Assembly (NCBI RefSeq): GCF_014650175.1
Contig: NZ_BMUL01000016.1
Coordinates: 1 to 64,000 of the forward strand
DNA length: 64,000 nt
DNA from: Streptomyces termitum
Lineage (GTDB): Bacteria > Actinomycetota > Actinomycetes > Streptomycetales > Streptomycetaceae
Reading direction: 5' to 3'
The notes under the pieces are model-generated. The model saw only the letters and a list, made by a program, of their open reading frames with translations, searched no databases and was not told the DNA's origin. This document shows positions 35,552 to 44,170 of this stretch, one piece after another. Numbering within the stretch: the stretch's first letter is position 1; each line of letters begins with the position of its first letter. A program made the position numbers and the translations under genes.

Positions 35552-36778
35552 ATGCCGCCGACCCCACCCACTCCGCCCGAAGCGGGCGAAGCTCTCATAA
35601 GGGACCGTGGCGACGCGTGCCCGGGGGCGCTCCGGCTGCATGCCGCCGCCGACGGGTACCTCGCCCGACTCCGGCTGCCCGCAGGCAGACTGACGCTGCG
35701 TCAGCTCGATGTGCTGGCCGGTGCGGCCGAGGCGCTCGGGGACGGCTCCCTCAGCGTCACCTCGCGCGGCAACGCCGAGCTGCGCGGCCTCGACGGCGGC
35801 TGCGGCGCCCGCCTGGCCGGCCTCCTCGCCGACGCGGGCCTGCTGCCCTCCCCGACCCACGAGCGGGTCCGCAACATCGTCGCCTCCCCCGCCGCCGGAC
35901 TCGACGGACTCGGCCACGCCGACGTGCAGTTGTGGGCCCGCGCGCTGGACGCCGCCCTCTGCGCGGAGCCCCGCGCGGCGGCCCTCTCCGGCCGTTTTCT
36001 GCACGTCCTCGACGACGGCCGCGGCGACGTCGCCGGCCTCGGCGGGGATGTGACCTTGGTCGCAGCCCCGGGCGGCGCCGCGACCCTCGTCCTCGGCCCC
36101 CGGGCGCTGCGCGTGGCCGCCGCCGACGCCGTGCCCGCCGCCCTCGCCTGCGCCCTCGCCTTCCTGGCCGCCGCCGAAGCGGCCGGGACCGGCGCGTGGC
36201 GCCCGCGCGAGCTGCCCGCCGCGCACCTCCCGGAGTGGGGCGCCGCGCTGGCCCGCGCGGGGATCGCCGCGGAGCCCGTACCCCTTCCTTCCCGTCCGGG
36301 GGTGCTCCCGCCCGCACCCGGTCCGCTCGGGGAGCGCGCCGTGCACGTCCTCGCCCCCCTCGGCCGGCTGACCGCGGCGGCGCTGCGGGCGCTCGGCGCG
36401 GGCGCGGACGAGGTGCGGCTCACCCCGTGGCGGGGGGCCGTCGTCGTCGGCGCGACCCGCGACCGGCTGCCCGCGCTCGCCGCCCACGGCCTGGTCACCG
36501 CCCCCGGCGACCCCCGGACCGGCGTCACCGCCTGCACCGGCGCGCCCGGCTGCGCCAAGTCCCTCGCCGACGTGCGGGCGGACGCGGCGCGCGCCCCCGG
36601 CGGGCCGCTGCCCGTGCACTACTCCGGGTGCGCCCGCCGCTGCGGACACCCGCACGGACCCCGGACCGAGGTCACCGCCCTCGGCCCCGACACGTATCTG
36701 CTGGACGGCGCCCCCGTCCCGCGCGCCGCCCTGGCCGAGGCCGTCGCGGCGGCCCGGACGAGCCCGATGGAGAGCTGA
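35552..36778 (+). CDS. cobG: Precorrin-3B synthase CobG
   Basis: 408 residues of the sulfite/nitrite-reductase-like fold. The C-terminal part carries the four cysteines for the 4Fe-4S cluster: CTGAPGCAKS and SGCARRCGHP. CobG uses oxygen to prepare ring contraction, the defining step of the aerobic pathway. I took ATG 35552; ATG 35540 is also possible. A TATGCT box at 35539-35544 would place the transcription start at or near the ATG, so the message may be leaderless. Next gene cobH starts 2 bp downstream. Confidence 0.93.
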   Translation: MPPTPPTPPEAGEALIRDRGDACPGALRLHAAADGYLARLRLPAGRLTLRQLDVLAGAAEALGDGSLSVTSRGNAELRGLDGGCGARLAGLLADAGLLPSPTHERVRNIVASPAAGLDGLGHADVQLWARALDAALCAEPRAAALSGRFLHVLDDGRGDVAGLGGDVTLVAAPGGAATLVLGPRALRVAAADAVPAALACALAFLAAAEAAGTGAWRPRELPAAHLPEWGAALARAGIAAEPVPLPSRPGVLPPAPGPLGERAVHVLAPLGRLTAAALRALGAGADEVRLTPWRGAVVVGATRDRLPALAAHGLVTAPGDPRTGVTACTGAPGCAKSLADVRADAARAPGGPLPVHYSGCARRCGHPHGPRTEVTALGPDTYLLDGAPVPRAALAEAVAAARTSPMES

Positions 36779-36780
36779 GG

Positions 36781-37416
36781 ATGTACGAGTACGAGAAAGA
36801 CGGCGCCGAGATCTACCGCCGTTCCTTCGCCACGATCCGCGCCGAGGCGGACCTCTCGGGCATGCCCGAGGACGTCGCCACCGTCGCCGTCCGCATGATC
36901 CACGCCTGCGGCATGACCGACCTCGTCCGGGACATCGCCTACTCCCCCGGGGTCGTCGCCCGCGCCCGCGCGGCGCTCCGGGCCGGCGCCCCGATCCTGT
37001 GCGACGCGCAGATGGTCGCCTCCGGCGTCACCCGCCGGCGGCTGCCCGCCGACAACGAGGTGCTGTGCGCCCTGTCCGACCCGGCCGTCCCCGGGCTCGC
37101 CGCCGAACTGGGCACCACCCGCTCGGCCGCCGCCCTCGAACTGTGGCGGGACCGCCTCGAAGGCTCCGTCGTCGCCATCGGCAACGCCCCCACCGCCCTC
37201 TTCCACCTCCTGGAGATGATCGCGAAGGGCGCGCCGAGGCCCGCCGCCGTGCTCGGCATCCCCGTCGGCTTCATCGGCGCCGCCGAGTCCAAGGACGCGC
37301 TGGCCGCCAACGACCTCGGCCTCGACCACCTGGTGGTGCGGGGCCGGCGCGGCGGCAGCGCCATGACCGCCGCCGCCCTCAACGCGATAGCGCACGAAGC
37401 GGAGATCCAGCAGTGA
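36781..37416 (+). CDS. cobH: Precorrin-8X methylmutase CobH
   Basis: 211 residues, normal length. It moves the C11 methyl group to C12, giving hydrogenobyrinic acid. The IHACGMTDL segment holds the catalytic histidine (H43 by my count), and GNAPTALFHLLEM and GIPVGFIGAAESK are family-typical. It starts right after the cobG stop and its stop overlaps the cobIJ GTG. Confidence 0.96.
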   Translation: MYEYEKDGAEIYRRSFATIRAEADLSGMPEDVATVAVRMIHACGMTDLVRDIAYSPGVVARARAALRAGAPILCDAQMVASGVTRRRLPADNEVLCALSDPAVPGLAAELGTTRSAAALELWRDRLEGSVVAIGNAPTALFHLLEMIAKGAPRPAAVLGIPVGFIGAAESKDALAANDLGLDHLVVRGRRGGSAMTAAALNAIAHEAEIQQ

Positions 37417-38906
37417 CCGTTGCGAAGGGCAAGCTGTACGGCGTCGGGCTCGGCCCCGGCGACCCCGAACTCCTCACCCTGGCCGCCGTGAAGGCCATCG
37501 CCGGGGCCGACGTGATCGCCTACCACTCGGCCCGCCACGGCCGCTCGATCGCCCGGTCGATCGCCGCCGGGCACCTGCGCGAGGACCACGTCGAGGAGCG
37601 GCTGGTGTACCCGCTCACCGTGGAGACCACCGACCACCCCGGCGGCTACCGGGGCGCGCTCGACGACTTCTACGAGGAGGCCGCGGCCCGGCTCGCCGCC
37701 CACCTCGACGCGGGCCGCACGGTCGCCGTCCTCGCCGAGGGCGACCCGCTGTTCTACGGCTCCTACCAGCACATGCACAAGCGGCTGGCGCACCGGTACG
37801 AGACCGTCGTCATCCCCGGCGTGACCTCCGTCAGCGCCGCCGCCGCCCGGCTCGGCGAGCCGCTGTGCGAGGCCGAGGAGGTCCTCACGATCGTCCCCGG
37901 CACGCTGCCCGAGGACGAGCTGGCCGCCCGTCTGGCGGGCACCGACTCGGCGGTCGTGATGAAGCTCGGCCGCACCTTCCCGACCGTGCGGCGGGCCCTG
38001 GAGCGGGCCGGCCGGCTCGACGACGCGCGCTATGTGGAGCGGGCGTTCATGCCGGGCGAGCGGACCGGGCACCTCACCGACGTGGACCCGGAGACCGTCC
38101 CGTACTTCTCCGTCGCCGTCCTGCCCTCCCGGATCGACCAGGAGCCGCCGGTACGGGAGCGGGGCGAGGTCACCGTCGTCGGCACCGGCCCGGCCGGGGC
38201 ACCCTGGCTCACCCCCGAGTCGCGCGGCGCCCTCGTCAACGCCGACGTCCTCGTCGGCTACACCACCTACCTCGACCGGGTCCCCGTGCTGCGCCCCGGC
38301 CAGATCCGGCACGGCTCCGACAACAAGGTCGAGTCGGAGCGGGCCGAGTTCGCCCTCGACCTGGCCCGGCGCGGCCGGAAGGTCGCGGTCGTCTCCGGCG
38401 GCGACCCCGGCGTCTTCGCGATGGCGACGGCCGTCCTGGAGGTCGCGGCGGAGGAGCGCTACGCGGACGTGCCCGTCCGGGTCCTCCCCGGGGTGACCGC
38501 CGCCAACGCGGCCGCCGCCGCCGCGGGCGCCCCCCTCGGCCACGACTACGCGACGATCTCCCTCTCCGACCGGCTCAAGCCCTGGGACGTCATCGCGGCC
38601 CGGCTGCGCGCCGCCGCCTCCGCCGACCTCGTCATCGCCCTCTACAACCCGGGCTCGAAGTCCCGCACCCACCAGGTCGCCGCCGCCCGCGACCTCCTCC
38701 TCGAACTCCGCTCCCCCGACACCCCGGTCGTCGTCGCCCGCGACGTCGGCGGCCCCGGCCAGTCGGTCCGCGTCCTCACCCTGAAGACCCTGGACCCGGC
38801 GGAGGTCGACATGCGCACCCTGCTCCTCGTCGGCTCCTCGCAGACCCGGGTCACCACCCGCCCCGACGGCACCACCCTCACCTGGACCCCGAGGCGCTAC
38901 GGCTGA
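37413..38906 (+). CDS. cobIJ: CobI-CobJ fusion: precorrin-2 C20- and precorrin-3B C17-methyltransferase
   Basis: 497 residues made of two SAM-dependent tetrapyrrole methylase domains. The N-terminal CobI part has GVGLGPGDPELLTL and AEGDPLFYGSY; the C-terminal CobJ part has VVGTGPAGAPWLTP, SGGDPGVFAMA and YNPGSKSR. The fusion is widespread in actinomycetes. The enzymes act just before and just after CobG, so the fusion could channel substrates. Its GTG start overlaps cobH, and its last 10 bp overlap the end of the convergent serine hydrolase gene. Confidence 0.96.
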   Translation: MTVAKGKLYGVGLGPGDPELLTLAAVKAIAGADVIAYHSARHGRSIARSIAAGHLREDHVEERLVYPLTVETTDHPGGYRGALDDFYEEAAARLAAHLDAGRTVAVLAEGDPLFYGSYQHMHKRLAHRYETVVIPGVTSVSAAAARLGEPLCEAEEVLTIVPGTLPEDELAARLAGTDSAVVMKLGRTFPTVRRALERAGRLDDARYVERAFMPGERTGHLTDVDPETVPYFSVAVLPSRIDQEPPVRERGEVTVVGTGPAGAPWLTPESRGALVNADVLVGYTTYLDRVPVLRPGQIRHGSDNKVESERAEFALDLARRGRKVAVVSGGDPGVFAMATAVLEVAAEERYADVPVRVLPGVTAANAAAAAAGAPLGHDYATISLSDRLKPWDVIAARLRAAASADLVIALYNPGSKSRTHQVAAARDLLLELRSPDTPVVVARDVGGPGQSVRVLTLKTLDPAEVDMRTLLLVGSSQTRVTTRPDGTTLTWTPRRYG

Positions 38907-40495
38907 CGGGTGAAGGTGCCCAGGCCCTCGGCGTCCAGGTACTCGACGGTGAGGGACCTCCCGTCGGCGGCGAAGGTGACGCCGGTGCGGCCGACGGCGT
39001 TCTCGCCCCGGGTCTCCATGCTGAAGGTGTTCCCGCTGTAGGGGGCGAGGGGGTACGACTGGGGCCGCGGGCCGAGGCGGAGGGTGAGGGTGCCGTCCTT
39101 CGCCGCGACGACCTCGGCGCGGCCGTAGTAGGCGCTGGTGTAGGTGCCCGTGAGGGCGTCGGCGGGCCGGGCGGGGGCCGCGTCCTTCGGCGGGTGGGCG
39201 TAGTCGGTGCCGGAGCGGGCCGCCTCCACCTGCTGCCGGTAGAGCCCGTCCACGAGGGGGAGCCAGTCCCGGCTGACGCTCCCGGTCCCGGCGAGGTCGA
39301 AGAAGTCGAGGGCGACGGCGTCGGCGACGCCGACCGGGGAGGAGTTGGTGAGGACGACGATGCCGAGGTCCTCGCCGGGCAGCATCGTCACGTTGGTGTG
39401 CGCGCCCAGGGCGAAGGCGCCGGTGTGGGAGAGCTTGAGCCGGCCGGCGTCGTCGTAGCCCACGTTCCAGCCCAGGCCGTAGAAGCCGGTGCGGCCGGCC
39501 GGGGCGTGCGGCGGGCTCGCGACCGCCTCGGGCCAGTGGGTGCGCCGGAGGGCCTCGGCGTCGACGATCCGCTTCCCGTCGAGTGCGCCGTCCGCGAGCT
39601 GGAGCCGCAGCCAGACGGCCATGTCGCGGGCGGAGGAGCTGACACCGCCGGCCGGGGACTGCGCGTCCGGGTCGCGCACGTGCGCCGCCTTCCACTCCCC
39701 GCCCTCCTTCACGTGGCCCCAGGCCCGGTCGGGGGCGTTCACGAAGTCCTCGAAGCGGGAGCTGGTGGACGTCATCCCGGCGGGCCGGTAGAGCACGTCC
39801 TCGGCCAGCTCCTCCCAGCCGACGCCCTTCTCCTCGGCGACGGCCTGCGCCGCCGCCGTCAGGCCGAAGTTGGTGTAGGCGTAGCTCGCGCGGAACGGTG
39901 TCAGCGGCTCGTACCGCAGGTGGGACAGGATGTACTCCCGGTCGTAGCCGAGGTCTTCGAGGAGGTCGCCCGCGTGGTCGGGCAGGCCGCTGCGGTGCGC
40001 GAACAGGTCGGCGGCCGTCACGTGCGCGGTCACCCACGGGTCCTTGAGGGCGAAGTACGGCACCCGGGGGGCGACCGGCTTCTCCCAGCCCTCGACGCCG
40101 ACGGCGCCGGAGACGACGGTGGAGGCGATCGGTTTGGAGACGGAGGCGAGCTGGAAGACGGTGTCGGCGTCGACGCGGGCGCTCTCGCCGGCCTTCCGCA
40201 CCCCGTACCCCTTGAGGTGCACCACCTTCCCGTGATGGACGACGGCGACGGCGACGCCGGGCACGCCGGTCCGCTCCATCGCCGCCTCCACCACCCCGTC
40301 CAGCCGGTCCACGGCCCGCCGGACGTCGGCGTCGTCCAAGACGGGCGGGGGCTGGGCGGGCGGCGGGGTGGCCGCGAGCGAGGGGGTCGGCGTGGGGGTG
40401 GGGGCGGGCGTGGGGGCCGGCGGGGACGGGGCGAGCGCGGTGGAGCCCAGGAGCGCCGCCAGTCCCGCCGCGACGAGCCAGCGGACGGTAGCCAC
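38897..40495 (-). CDS. Serine hydrolase, class C beta-lactamase/esterase family, secreted
   Basis: 532 residues. A signal peptide and a Pro/Thr-rich linker (APTPTPTPS, ~24-50) precede the beta-lactamase fold with SVSK (S118, K121), YTN in SYAYTNFG and HTG in LSHTGAFA: the three active-site elements are intact. A C-terminal lipocalin-like domain (~430-532) follows, as in the Pab87/AmpH-type peptidase-esterases. More likely a peptidase or esterase than a resistance enzyme. It is an outsider among cob genes and overlaps cobIJ by 10 bp. Confidence 0.92.
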   Translation of the reverse strand: MATVRWLVAAGLAALLGSTALAPSPPAPTPAPTPTPTPSLAATPPPAQPPPVLDDADVRRAVDRLDGVVEAAMERTGVPGVAVAVVHHGKVVHLKGYGVRKAGESARVDADTVFQLASVSKPIASTVVSGAVGVEGWEKPVAPRVPYFALKDPWVTAHVTAADLFAHRSGLPDHAGDLLEDLGYDREYILSHLRYEPLTPFRASYAYTNFGLTAAAQAVAEEKGVGWEELAEDVLYRPAGMTSTSSRFEDFVNAPDRAWGHVKEGGEWKAAHVRDPDAQSPAGGVSSSARDMAVWLRLQLADGALDGKRIVDAEALRRTHWPEAVASPPHAPAGRTGFYGLGWNVGYDDAGRLKLSHTGAFALGAHTNVTMLPGEDLGIVVLTNSSPVGVADAVALDFFDLAGTGSVSRDWLPLVDGLYRQQVEAARSGTDYAHPPKDAAPARPADALTGTYTSAYYGRAEVVAAKDGTLTLRLGPRPQSYPLAPYSGNTFSMETRGENAVGRTGVTFAADGRSLTVEYLDAEGLGTFTRQP

Positions 40496-40558
40496 GCCTC
40501 CATTGAACGCCGGGGCACCCGTTCTGTCGCGCGGGGCCCTCGTCCACGGGGACAGGGC

Positions 40559-40729
40559 CTAGGTCCTGTCCGGCGGATCTTCGTGGATCAGCCCGCGGCG
40601 TCTGGTGCGTTCTCTCGGCGTTCTCTCGGCGTGCGCCCTCGTACTGGACGTACTCGGGCGATCCGGGCGTGCGGCGAGAGGGCGTGCCAGGCGTCGCGGG
40701 CCCGCGAAGATCCGCCGGACACGGCCTAG
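40559..40729. mobile_element. Hairpin MITE, copy 2, bounded by CTAG
   Basis: Nearly identical to the copy at 31508-31676, in the same orientation. Differences are a tandem duplication of TTCTCTCGGCG near 40610-40631 and loss of a few bases before the central loop. Both ends abut CTAG. It lies between the serine hydrolase start and the cobK stop, whose TAG is inside the right CTAG. Confidence 0.85.
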
Positions 40730-41454
40730 GCGCGGGCGTGGACCCAGGCGGCGGCCTCGTCCGTGGACGTCACCGCCGGTACGCCCTCCGGCACCGGCGG
40801 GCGGCGGACCACGACCACCGGCAGGCCCGCCTCGCGGGCGGCGGCCAGCTTCGGGGCGGTCGCGGCGCCCCCGGAGTCCTTCGTCACCAGGACGGCGATC
40901 CGGTGCCGGGCGATCAGCTCCCGCTCGCCGTCCAGGGTGAAGGGGCCCCGGTCCAGGAGGAGTTCACAGCGGGCGGGCATCGGCACGTCGGGGGCGTCCA
41001 CCGACCGCACCAGGAACCACTCGGGGCGCTCGGCGAAGGCGGCGAGCCCCAGCCGGCCGGTGGTCAGGAAGACCCGGTCGCCGAGCCCGCCGAGGAGCCC
41101 GGCCGCCTCCTCCAGGGAGGCCGCGTCGCGCCAGTCGTCGCCCTCGCTGCGGACCCAGCCGGGGCGGCGCAGCGCCAGCAGGGGAACATGGGCGGTGGCG
41201 GTCGCCCGGGCCGCGTTGAAGCTGATCCGCTCGGCGAAGGGATGGGTGGCGTCGATGACCGCGTCCACGGCGTGCTCGCGCAGCCACTCCGCCAGCCCCT
41301 CCGGCCCGCCGAAGCCGCCGATCCGCACCTCCCCGGCGGGCAGCCGGGGCGCGGCGACCCGCCCCGCGAGGGAACTCGTCACCCGGGTGCCGGGGTGCAG
41401 CAGTCCGGCCAGGGCGCGGGCCTCGGCCGTCCCTCCGAGAATGAGCACGTGCAT
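40726..41454 (-). CDS. cobK: Precorrin-6A reductase CobK
   Basis: 242 residues. N-terminal ILGGTAEARALA binds NADPH; VIDATHPFAERIS and LTTGRLGLAAFAERP are family blocks. It reduces precorrin-6A in the aerobic pathway. GAAGGGG precedes the ATG. The start lies only 12 bp from the divergent cbiD start, and the stop TAG is supplied by the MITE flank. Confidence 0.95.
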   Translation of the reverse strand: MHVLILGGTAEARALAGLLHPGTRVTSSLAGRVAAPRLPAGEVRIGGFGGPEGLAEWLREHAVDAVIDATHPFAERISFNAARATATAHVPLLALRRPGWVRSEGDDWRDAASLEEAAGLLGGLGDRVFLTTGRLGLAAFAERPEWFLVRSVDAPDVPMPARCELLLDRGPFTLDGERELIARHRIAVLVTKDSGGAATAPKLAAAREAGLPVVVVRRPPVPEGVPAVTSTDEAAAWVHARA

Positions 41455-41466
41455 AGGAGCCCCTTC

Positions 41467-42588
41467 GTGAGCGGTACCGGCGGCGGGCGCGAGGCCCAAC
41501 TCAAGCACACCGGCCTGCGGCCCGGGTGGACGACCGGCGCGTGTGCGACGGCCGCGACGACCGCCGCGTACACGGCGCTGCTCACCGGCGACTTCCCCGA
41601 CCCGGTGACGATCACCCTGCCGAAGGGCCAGACCCCGGCCTTCGCGCTGACGGCGGAGGCCCTGACGGCGGACTCCGCGATGGCGGCGGTGGTGAAGGAC
41701 GCGGGCGACGACCCGGACGTCACCCACGGCGCGGTCGTCCGCTCGACGGTCCGCCGCCTGCCGCCGGGCTCGGGCGTCGTCTTCCGCGCGGGCGACGGCG
41801 TCGGCACGGTCACCCTCCCCGGCCTGCCCCTGGAGGTCGGCGAGCCGGCCATCAACCCGGTGCCGCGCCGCATGATGCGCGAGCACGCGGCCGGGGTCGC
41901 CGCCGCCCACGGCACCACGCCGGACGTCGAGGTCACGATCTCCATCGACGACGGCGCCGAGATCGCCCGCTCCACCTGGAACCCGCGCATCGGCATCCTC
42001 GGCGGCCTGTCCGTCCTCGGCACCACCGGGATCGTCGTGCCGTACTCCTGCTCGGCCTGGATCGACTCCATCCGGCGCGGCGTCGACGTGGCCCGCGCGG
42101 GCGGCCTCACCCACGTCGCCGGCTGTACGGGCTCCACCTCCGAGCGCACGGTCCGCGAGGTGTACGACCTGCCGGACATCGCCCTCCTCGACATGGGCGA
42201 CTTCGCGGGCGCGGTCCTCAAGTACGTCCGCCGCCACCCGGTGGACCGCCTCACCGTCTGCGGCGGCTTCGCGAAGCTCTCCAAGCTCGCCGCCGGCCAC
42301 CTGGACCTCCACTCGGCCCGCTCCCAGGTCGACAAGGGCTTCCTGGCCGCCCTGGCCCGCGAGGGCGGCGCGTCCGCCCCGCTGGCGTCCGAGATCGCCG
42401 CCGCCAACACGGGCCTCGCCGCCCTCCGCCTCGCCGAGGCCGCCGCCGTCCCCCTGGGCGACCTCGTCGCCGCCCGCGCCCGCGACGAGGCCCTCACGGT
42501 CCTGCGCGGCGCCCCGGTCACGGTCGACACGCTCTGCATCGACCGCGCGGGCACCCTCGTGGGCCGCTCGACCCCGAAGGGACCGTGA
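41467..42588 (+). CDS. cbiD: Precorrin/cobalt-precorrin C1-methyltransferase CbiD
   Basis: 373 residues from a GTG with AGGAG upstream. GLRPGWTTGACATAA, then NPVPRRMMREH and GTTGIVVPYSCSAWIDSIR are CbiD signatures. CbiD methylates C1, the role of CobF in the Pseudomonas aerobic pathway; no cobF is seen here. The presence beside CobG shows the mixed gene set typical of actinomycetes. After its stop the cob order is interrupted by about 9 kb of accessory genes before cobM. Confidence 0.95.
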   Translation: MSGTGGGREAQLKHTGLRPGWTTGACATAATTAAYTALLTGDFPDPVTITLPKGQTPAFALTAEALTADSAMAAVVKDAGDDPDVTHGAVVRSTVRRLPPGSGVVFRAGDGVGTVTLPGLPLEVGEPAINPVPRRMMREHAAGVAAAHGTTPDVEVTISIDDGAEIARSTWNPRIGILGGLSVLGTTGIVVPYSCSAWIDSIRRGVDVARAGGLTHVAGCTGSTSERTVREVYDLPDIALLDMGDFAGAVLKYVRRHPVDRLTVCGGFAKLSKLAAGHLDLHSARSQVDKGFLAALAREGGASAPLASEIAAANTGLAALRLAEAAAVPLGDLVAARARDEALTVLRGAPVTVDTLCIDRAGTLVGRSTPKGP

Positions 42589-42639
42589 CCCCGCGCGGAC
42601 GGTCCGAGCGGGTCCGGACGGTCAGCGCGATTCGCGCGT

Positions 42640-42966
42640 CATGCAGGCGAAGACGGGCGAGTCGGGGAACGGCTGCTGCCTGCCGATCGTCCGGCAGCTC
42701 CGTGATCATGGAGGACCACCAGCGGGTCTCCGCCGGGAGGGGGCAGCCGAAGGCGAATCCGACCGGCTCCCCGTCCTCGGTGGCGAAGGCGGCGCTCCAG
42801 CCGGACCGCGCGGCATAGGCGGACAGCCGCTCGTCGAAGCGTTCCACGTCGTAGAACGGCCCGGTGAGGCCGAAGCCCGGTGCCGGACCTCGGCGTGGAT
42901 GTCGAGGAGGTGCTGCCTGATCTCGGGGAGTCGCTCGGCGGTGTAGTGCCGGATCTCGGTGGTCAT
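42640..42966 (-). pseudogene. GNAT acetyltransferase, frameshifted and truncated
   Basis: The ATG at 42966 opens a GNAT-like N-terminus (EIRHYTAERLPEIRQHLLD). Around 42878 one base appears missing; the next frame continues in register (FGLTGPFYDVERFDERLS, then GWSAAFATEDGEPVGFAFG). The acetyl-CoA-binding part that should follow is lost into unrelated sequence toward cbiD. Its start overlaps the stop of the regulator remnant, so the two once formed an operon. Confidence 0.7.
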
Positions 42967-43577
42967 TGCGGCCTCCTCGGGCGGTACTGGTCCATCCACT
43001 CGGTCGCGCACCGGGCGCCGGAAGCCACGGATCGCAGTTCCGTCGTGAGCTCCGTGAGCAGCCGGGTCGTGCGCTCGGTCAGCGAATCACCCGGTTGCGC
43101 GGGCAGTACAGAGAGGGCGGTCGAGCATGCCTGCTCGGCTTCGCCCTGCCGGAGCTGGGCCAGTGCCAGGTGGCACCGGTAGTACGACCTGTTGCGGTTG
43201 AAGCCGGGCCGCAGCAGGACCAGGGTGTGGTGGAGATGGGCTTCCGCCTCCTCGTGGCGGCCGATCCCGGCATGGACGAGCGCGGACAGGCCGTGCAGCT
43301 CCGCCCTGTCGTAGAAACCCATCCAGACAGGCCGGTCGGCACGGGGATCGGCGACGTCGAACGCCTTGACGGCATGTTCCAGCGTTCGTAGCGCGGCGAT
43401 GCCCTGCCGGGCCCCGGCGTAGGCACCGGCGAGGCGTGCGTGGGCCAATGAGCGGAAGATCGGGTCCTTGCGGCAGGCCGAGGAGGAACGCGCGGCGGTC
43501 GCTGCGGCGGTTGTCGGCTCTCCGGCACCTGCCGGGTCCGCCGACCGCTCGCCAAGGCTTACCAGGGAGCTTGCTGT
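42963..43577 (-). pseudogene. C-terminal remnant of a TPR-containing regulator
   Basis: About 160-200 residues of helical repeats (ARLAGAYAGARQGIAALRTLEHAV, read in part; HLALAQLRQGEAEQA) typical of the C-terminal TPR region of streptomycete XRE-type regulators. The DNA-binding N-terminus is absent: the frame is closed by TAG at 43580-43578 and no start with a ribosome site is evident. Truncation coincides with the edge of the accessory block. Confidence 0.6.
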
Positions 43578-43586
43578 CTAGCAAGC
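43569..43586. repeat. Inverted repeat at truncation point
   Basis: GCTTGCT-gtct-AGCAAGC, a perfect 7-bp inverted repeat exactly where the regulator remnant loses its frame. It resembles operator palindromes of GntR-type genes on actinomycete integrative elements; that resemblance is weak evidence. Confidence 0.4.
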
Positions 43587-43627
43587 ACCAACACTGGCGG
43601 GAGAGAGCAGGGCGCGAAGGAGAAACA

Positions 43628-43662
43628 GCCAGGCCCCAGCGCTGTAGCACTGGGGGCCTGGC
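43628..43662. terminator. Hairpin in 250-bp gene-free gap
   Basis: GCCAGGCCCCA pairs with TGGGGGCCTGGC with one bulge around an 11-nt loop. It sits between the regulator remnant and the small-protein operon that ends at 43830; nothing else is recognised in 43590-43829. Confidence 0.5.
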
Positions 43663-43829
43663 CGACCACTCCCTGAGCCTGGGGGCAACAGGAGGGCCGG
43701 TCCGGAATTCGAGTTGAGAACAGGGCTGGTGATCCTCGCCTCAGCGTCCTGATTCGACCGCCGAGGTTACTGGCGTGGGTGGGGCAGGCGTACGGCCCGC
43801 TGGCCAGCGTCGGCGCCCGCGCCCAGGAG

Positions 43830-43967
43830 TCAGGAGGGCGGGGCGGGGCGTCCGCAGTCCGCTTCGGCAGGGTGGAGCCGTACGGTGGGCGCGGCGCCGC
43901 TGCCCGAGTCGGGGATGTGCTCGATGGCGGCGCCGGTGATCGGTTGGCCGCAGCGGTCGCACGTCAT
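43830..43967 (-). CDS. Small zinc-ribbon-like protein, 45 aa
   Basis: Starts MTCDRCGQPITG, a C-x2-C knuckle, and has further H and C residues (RLHPAEADC) that could complete a metal site. AAGGAG precedes the ATG. It is the last of three short co-directional genes, 2 bp after the previous one. Function unknown. Confidence 0.6.
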   Translation of the reverse strand: MTCDRCGQPITGAAIEHIPDSGSGAAPTVRLHPAEADCGRPAPPS

Positions 43968-43969
43968 CG

Positions 43970-44170
43970 TCAGGTGGTCTCCTTGTCGTCGTGGCAGCGG
44001 CACCAGCAGGAGCGGGGCAGGATCTCCGTCGGGCCCGTGGAGAGGGCGAGGACGAGCCCCCCGGGGTCGCAGGAGGCGTGCCCGTAGGAGAGGGTGCACG
44101 CGCCGGAGATCGTCCGGGTCCCGCGGGGTGCCGCCGGATCGGTGCGGAGGTACAGCGGCTGTTCCGTCAT
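43970..44170 (-). CDS. Small cysteine-rich protein, 66 aa
   Basis: Ends in SCWCRCHDDKETT with two further cysteines upstream (GACTLSYGHASC). Its ATG overlaps the stop of the preceding gene (ATGA), showing translational coupling. No family recognised; cysteine pattern suggests metal binding or disulfides. Confidence 0.6.
   Translation of the reverse strand: MTEQPLYLRTDPAAPRGTRTISGACTLSYGHASCDPGGLVLALSTGPTEILPRSCWCRCHDDKETT

Noticed and set aside
38897..40495. Beta-lactam resistance gene
   Set aside because: The active-site motifs and the C-terminal lipocalin-like domain fit peptidase/esterase relatives as well or better; resistance cannot be inferred.
31508..40729. Composite transposon or attachment sites formed by the two hairpin repeats
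   Set aside because: The copies carry no transposase and lie inside a conserved biosynthetic cluster; independent MITE insertions explain them better.
43690..43790. tRNA gene or tRNA-derived attachment site at the accessory-block edge
   Set aside because: A few TTCGA-like stretches occur but no cloverleaf or acceptor stem can be folded.
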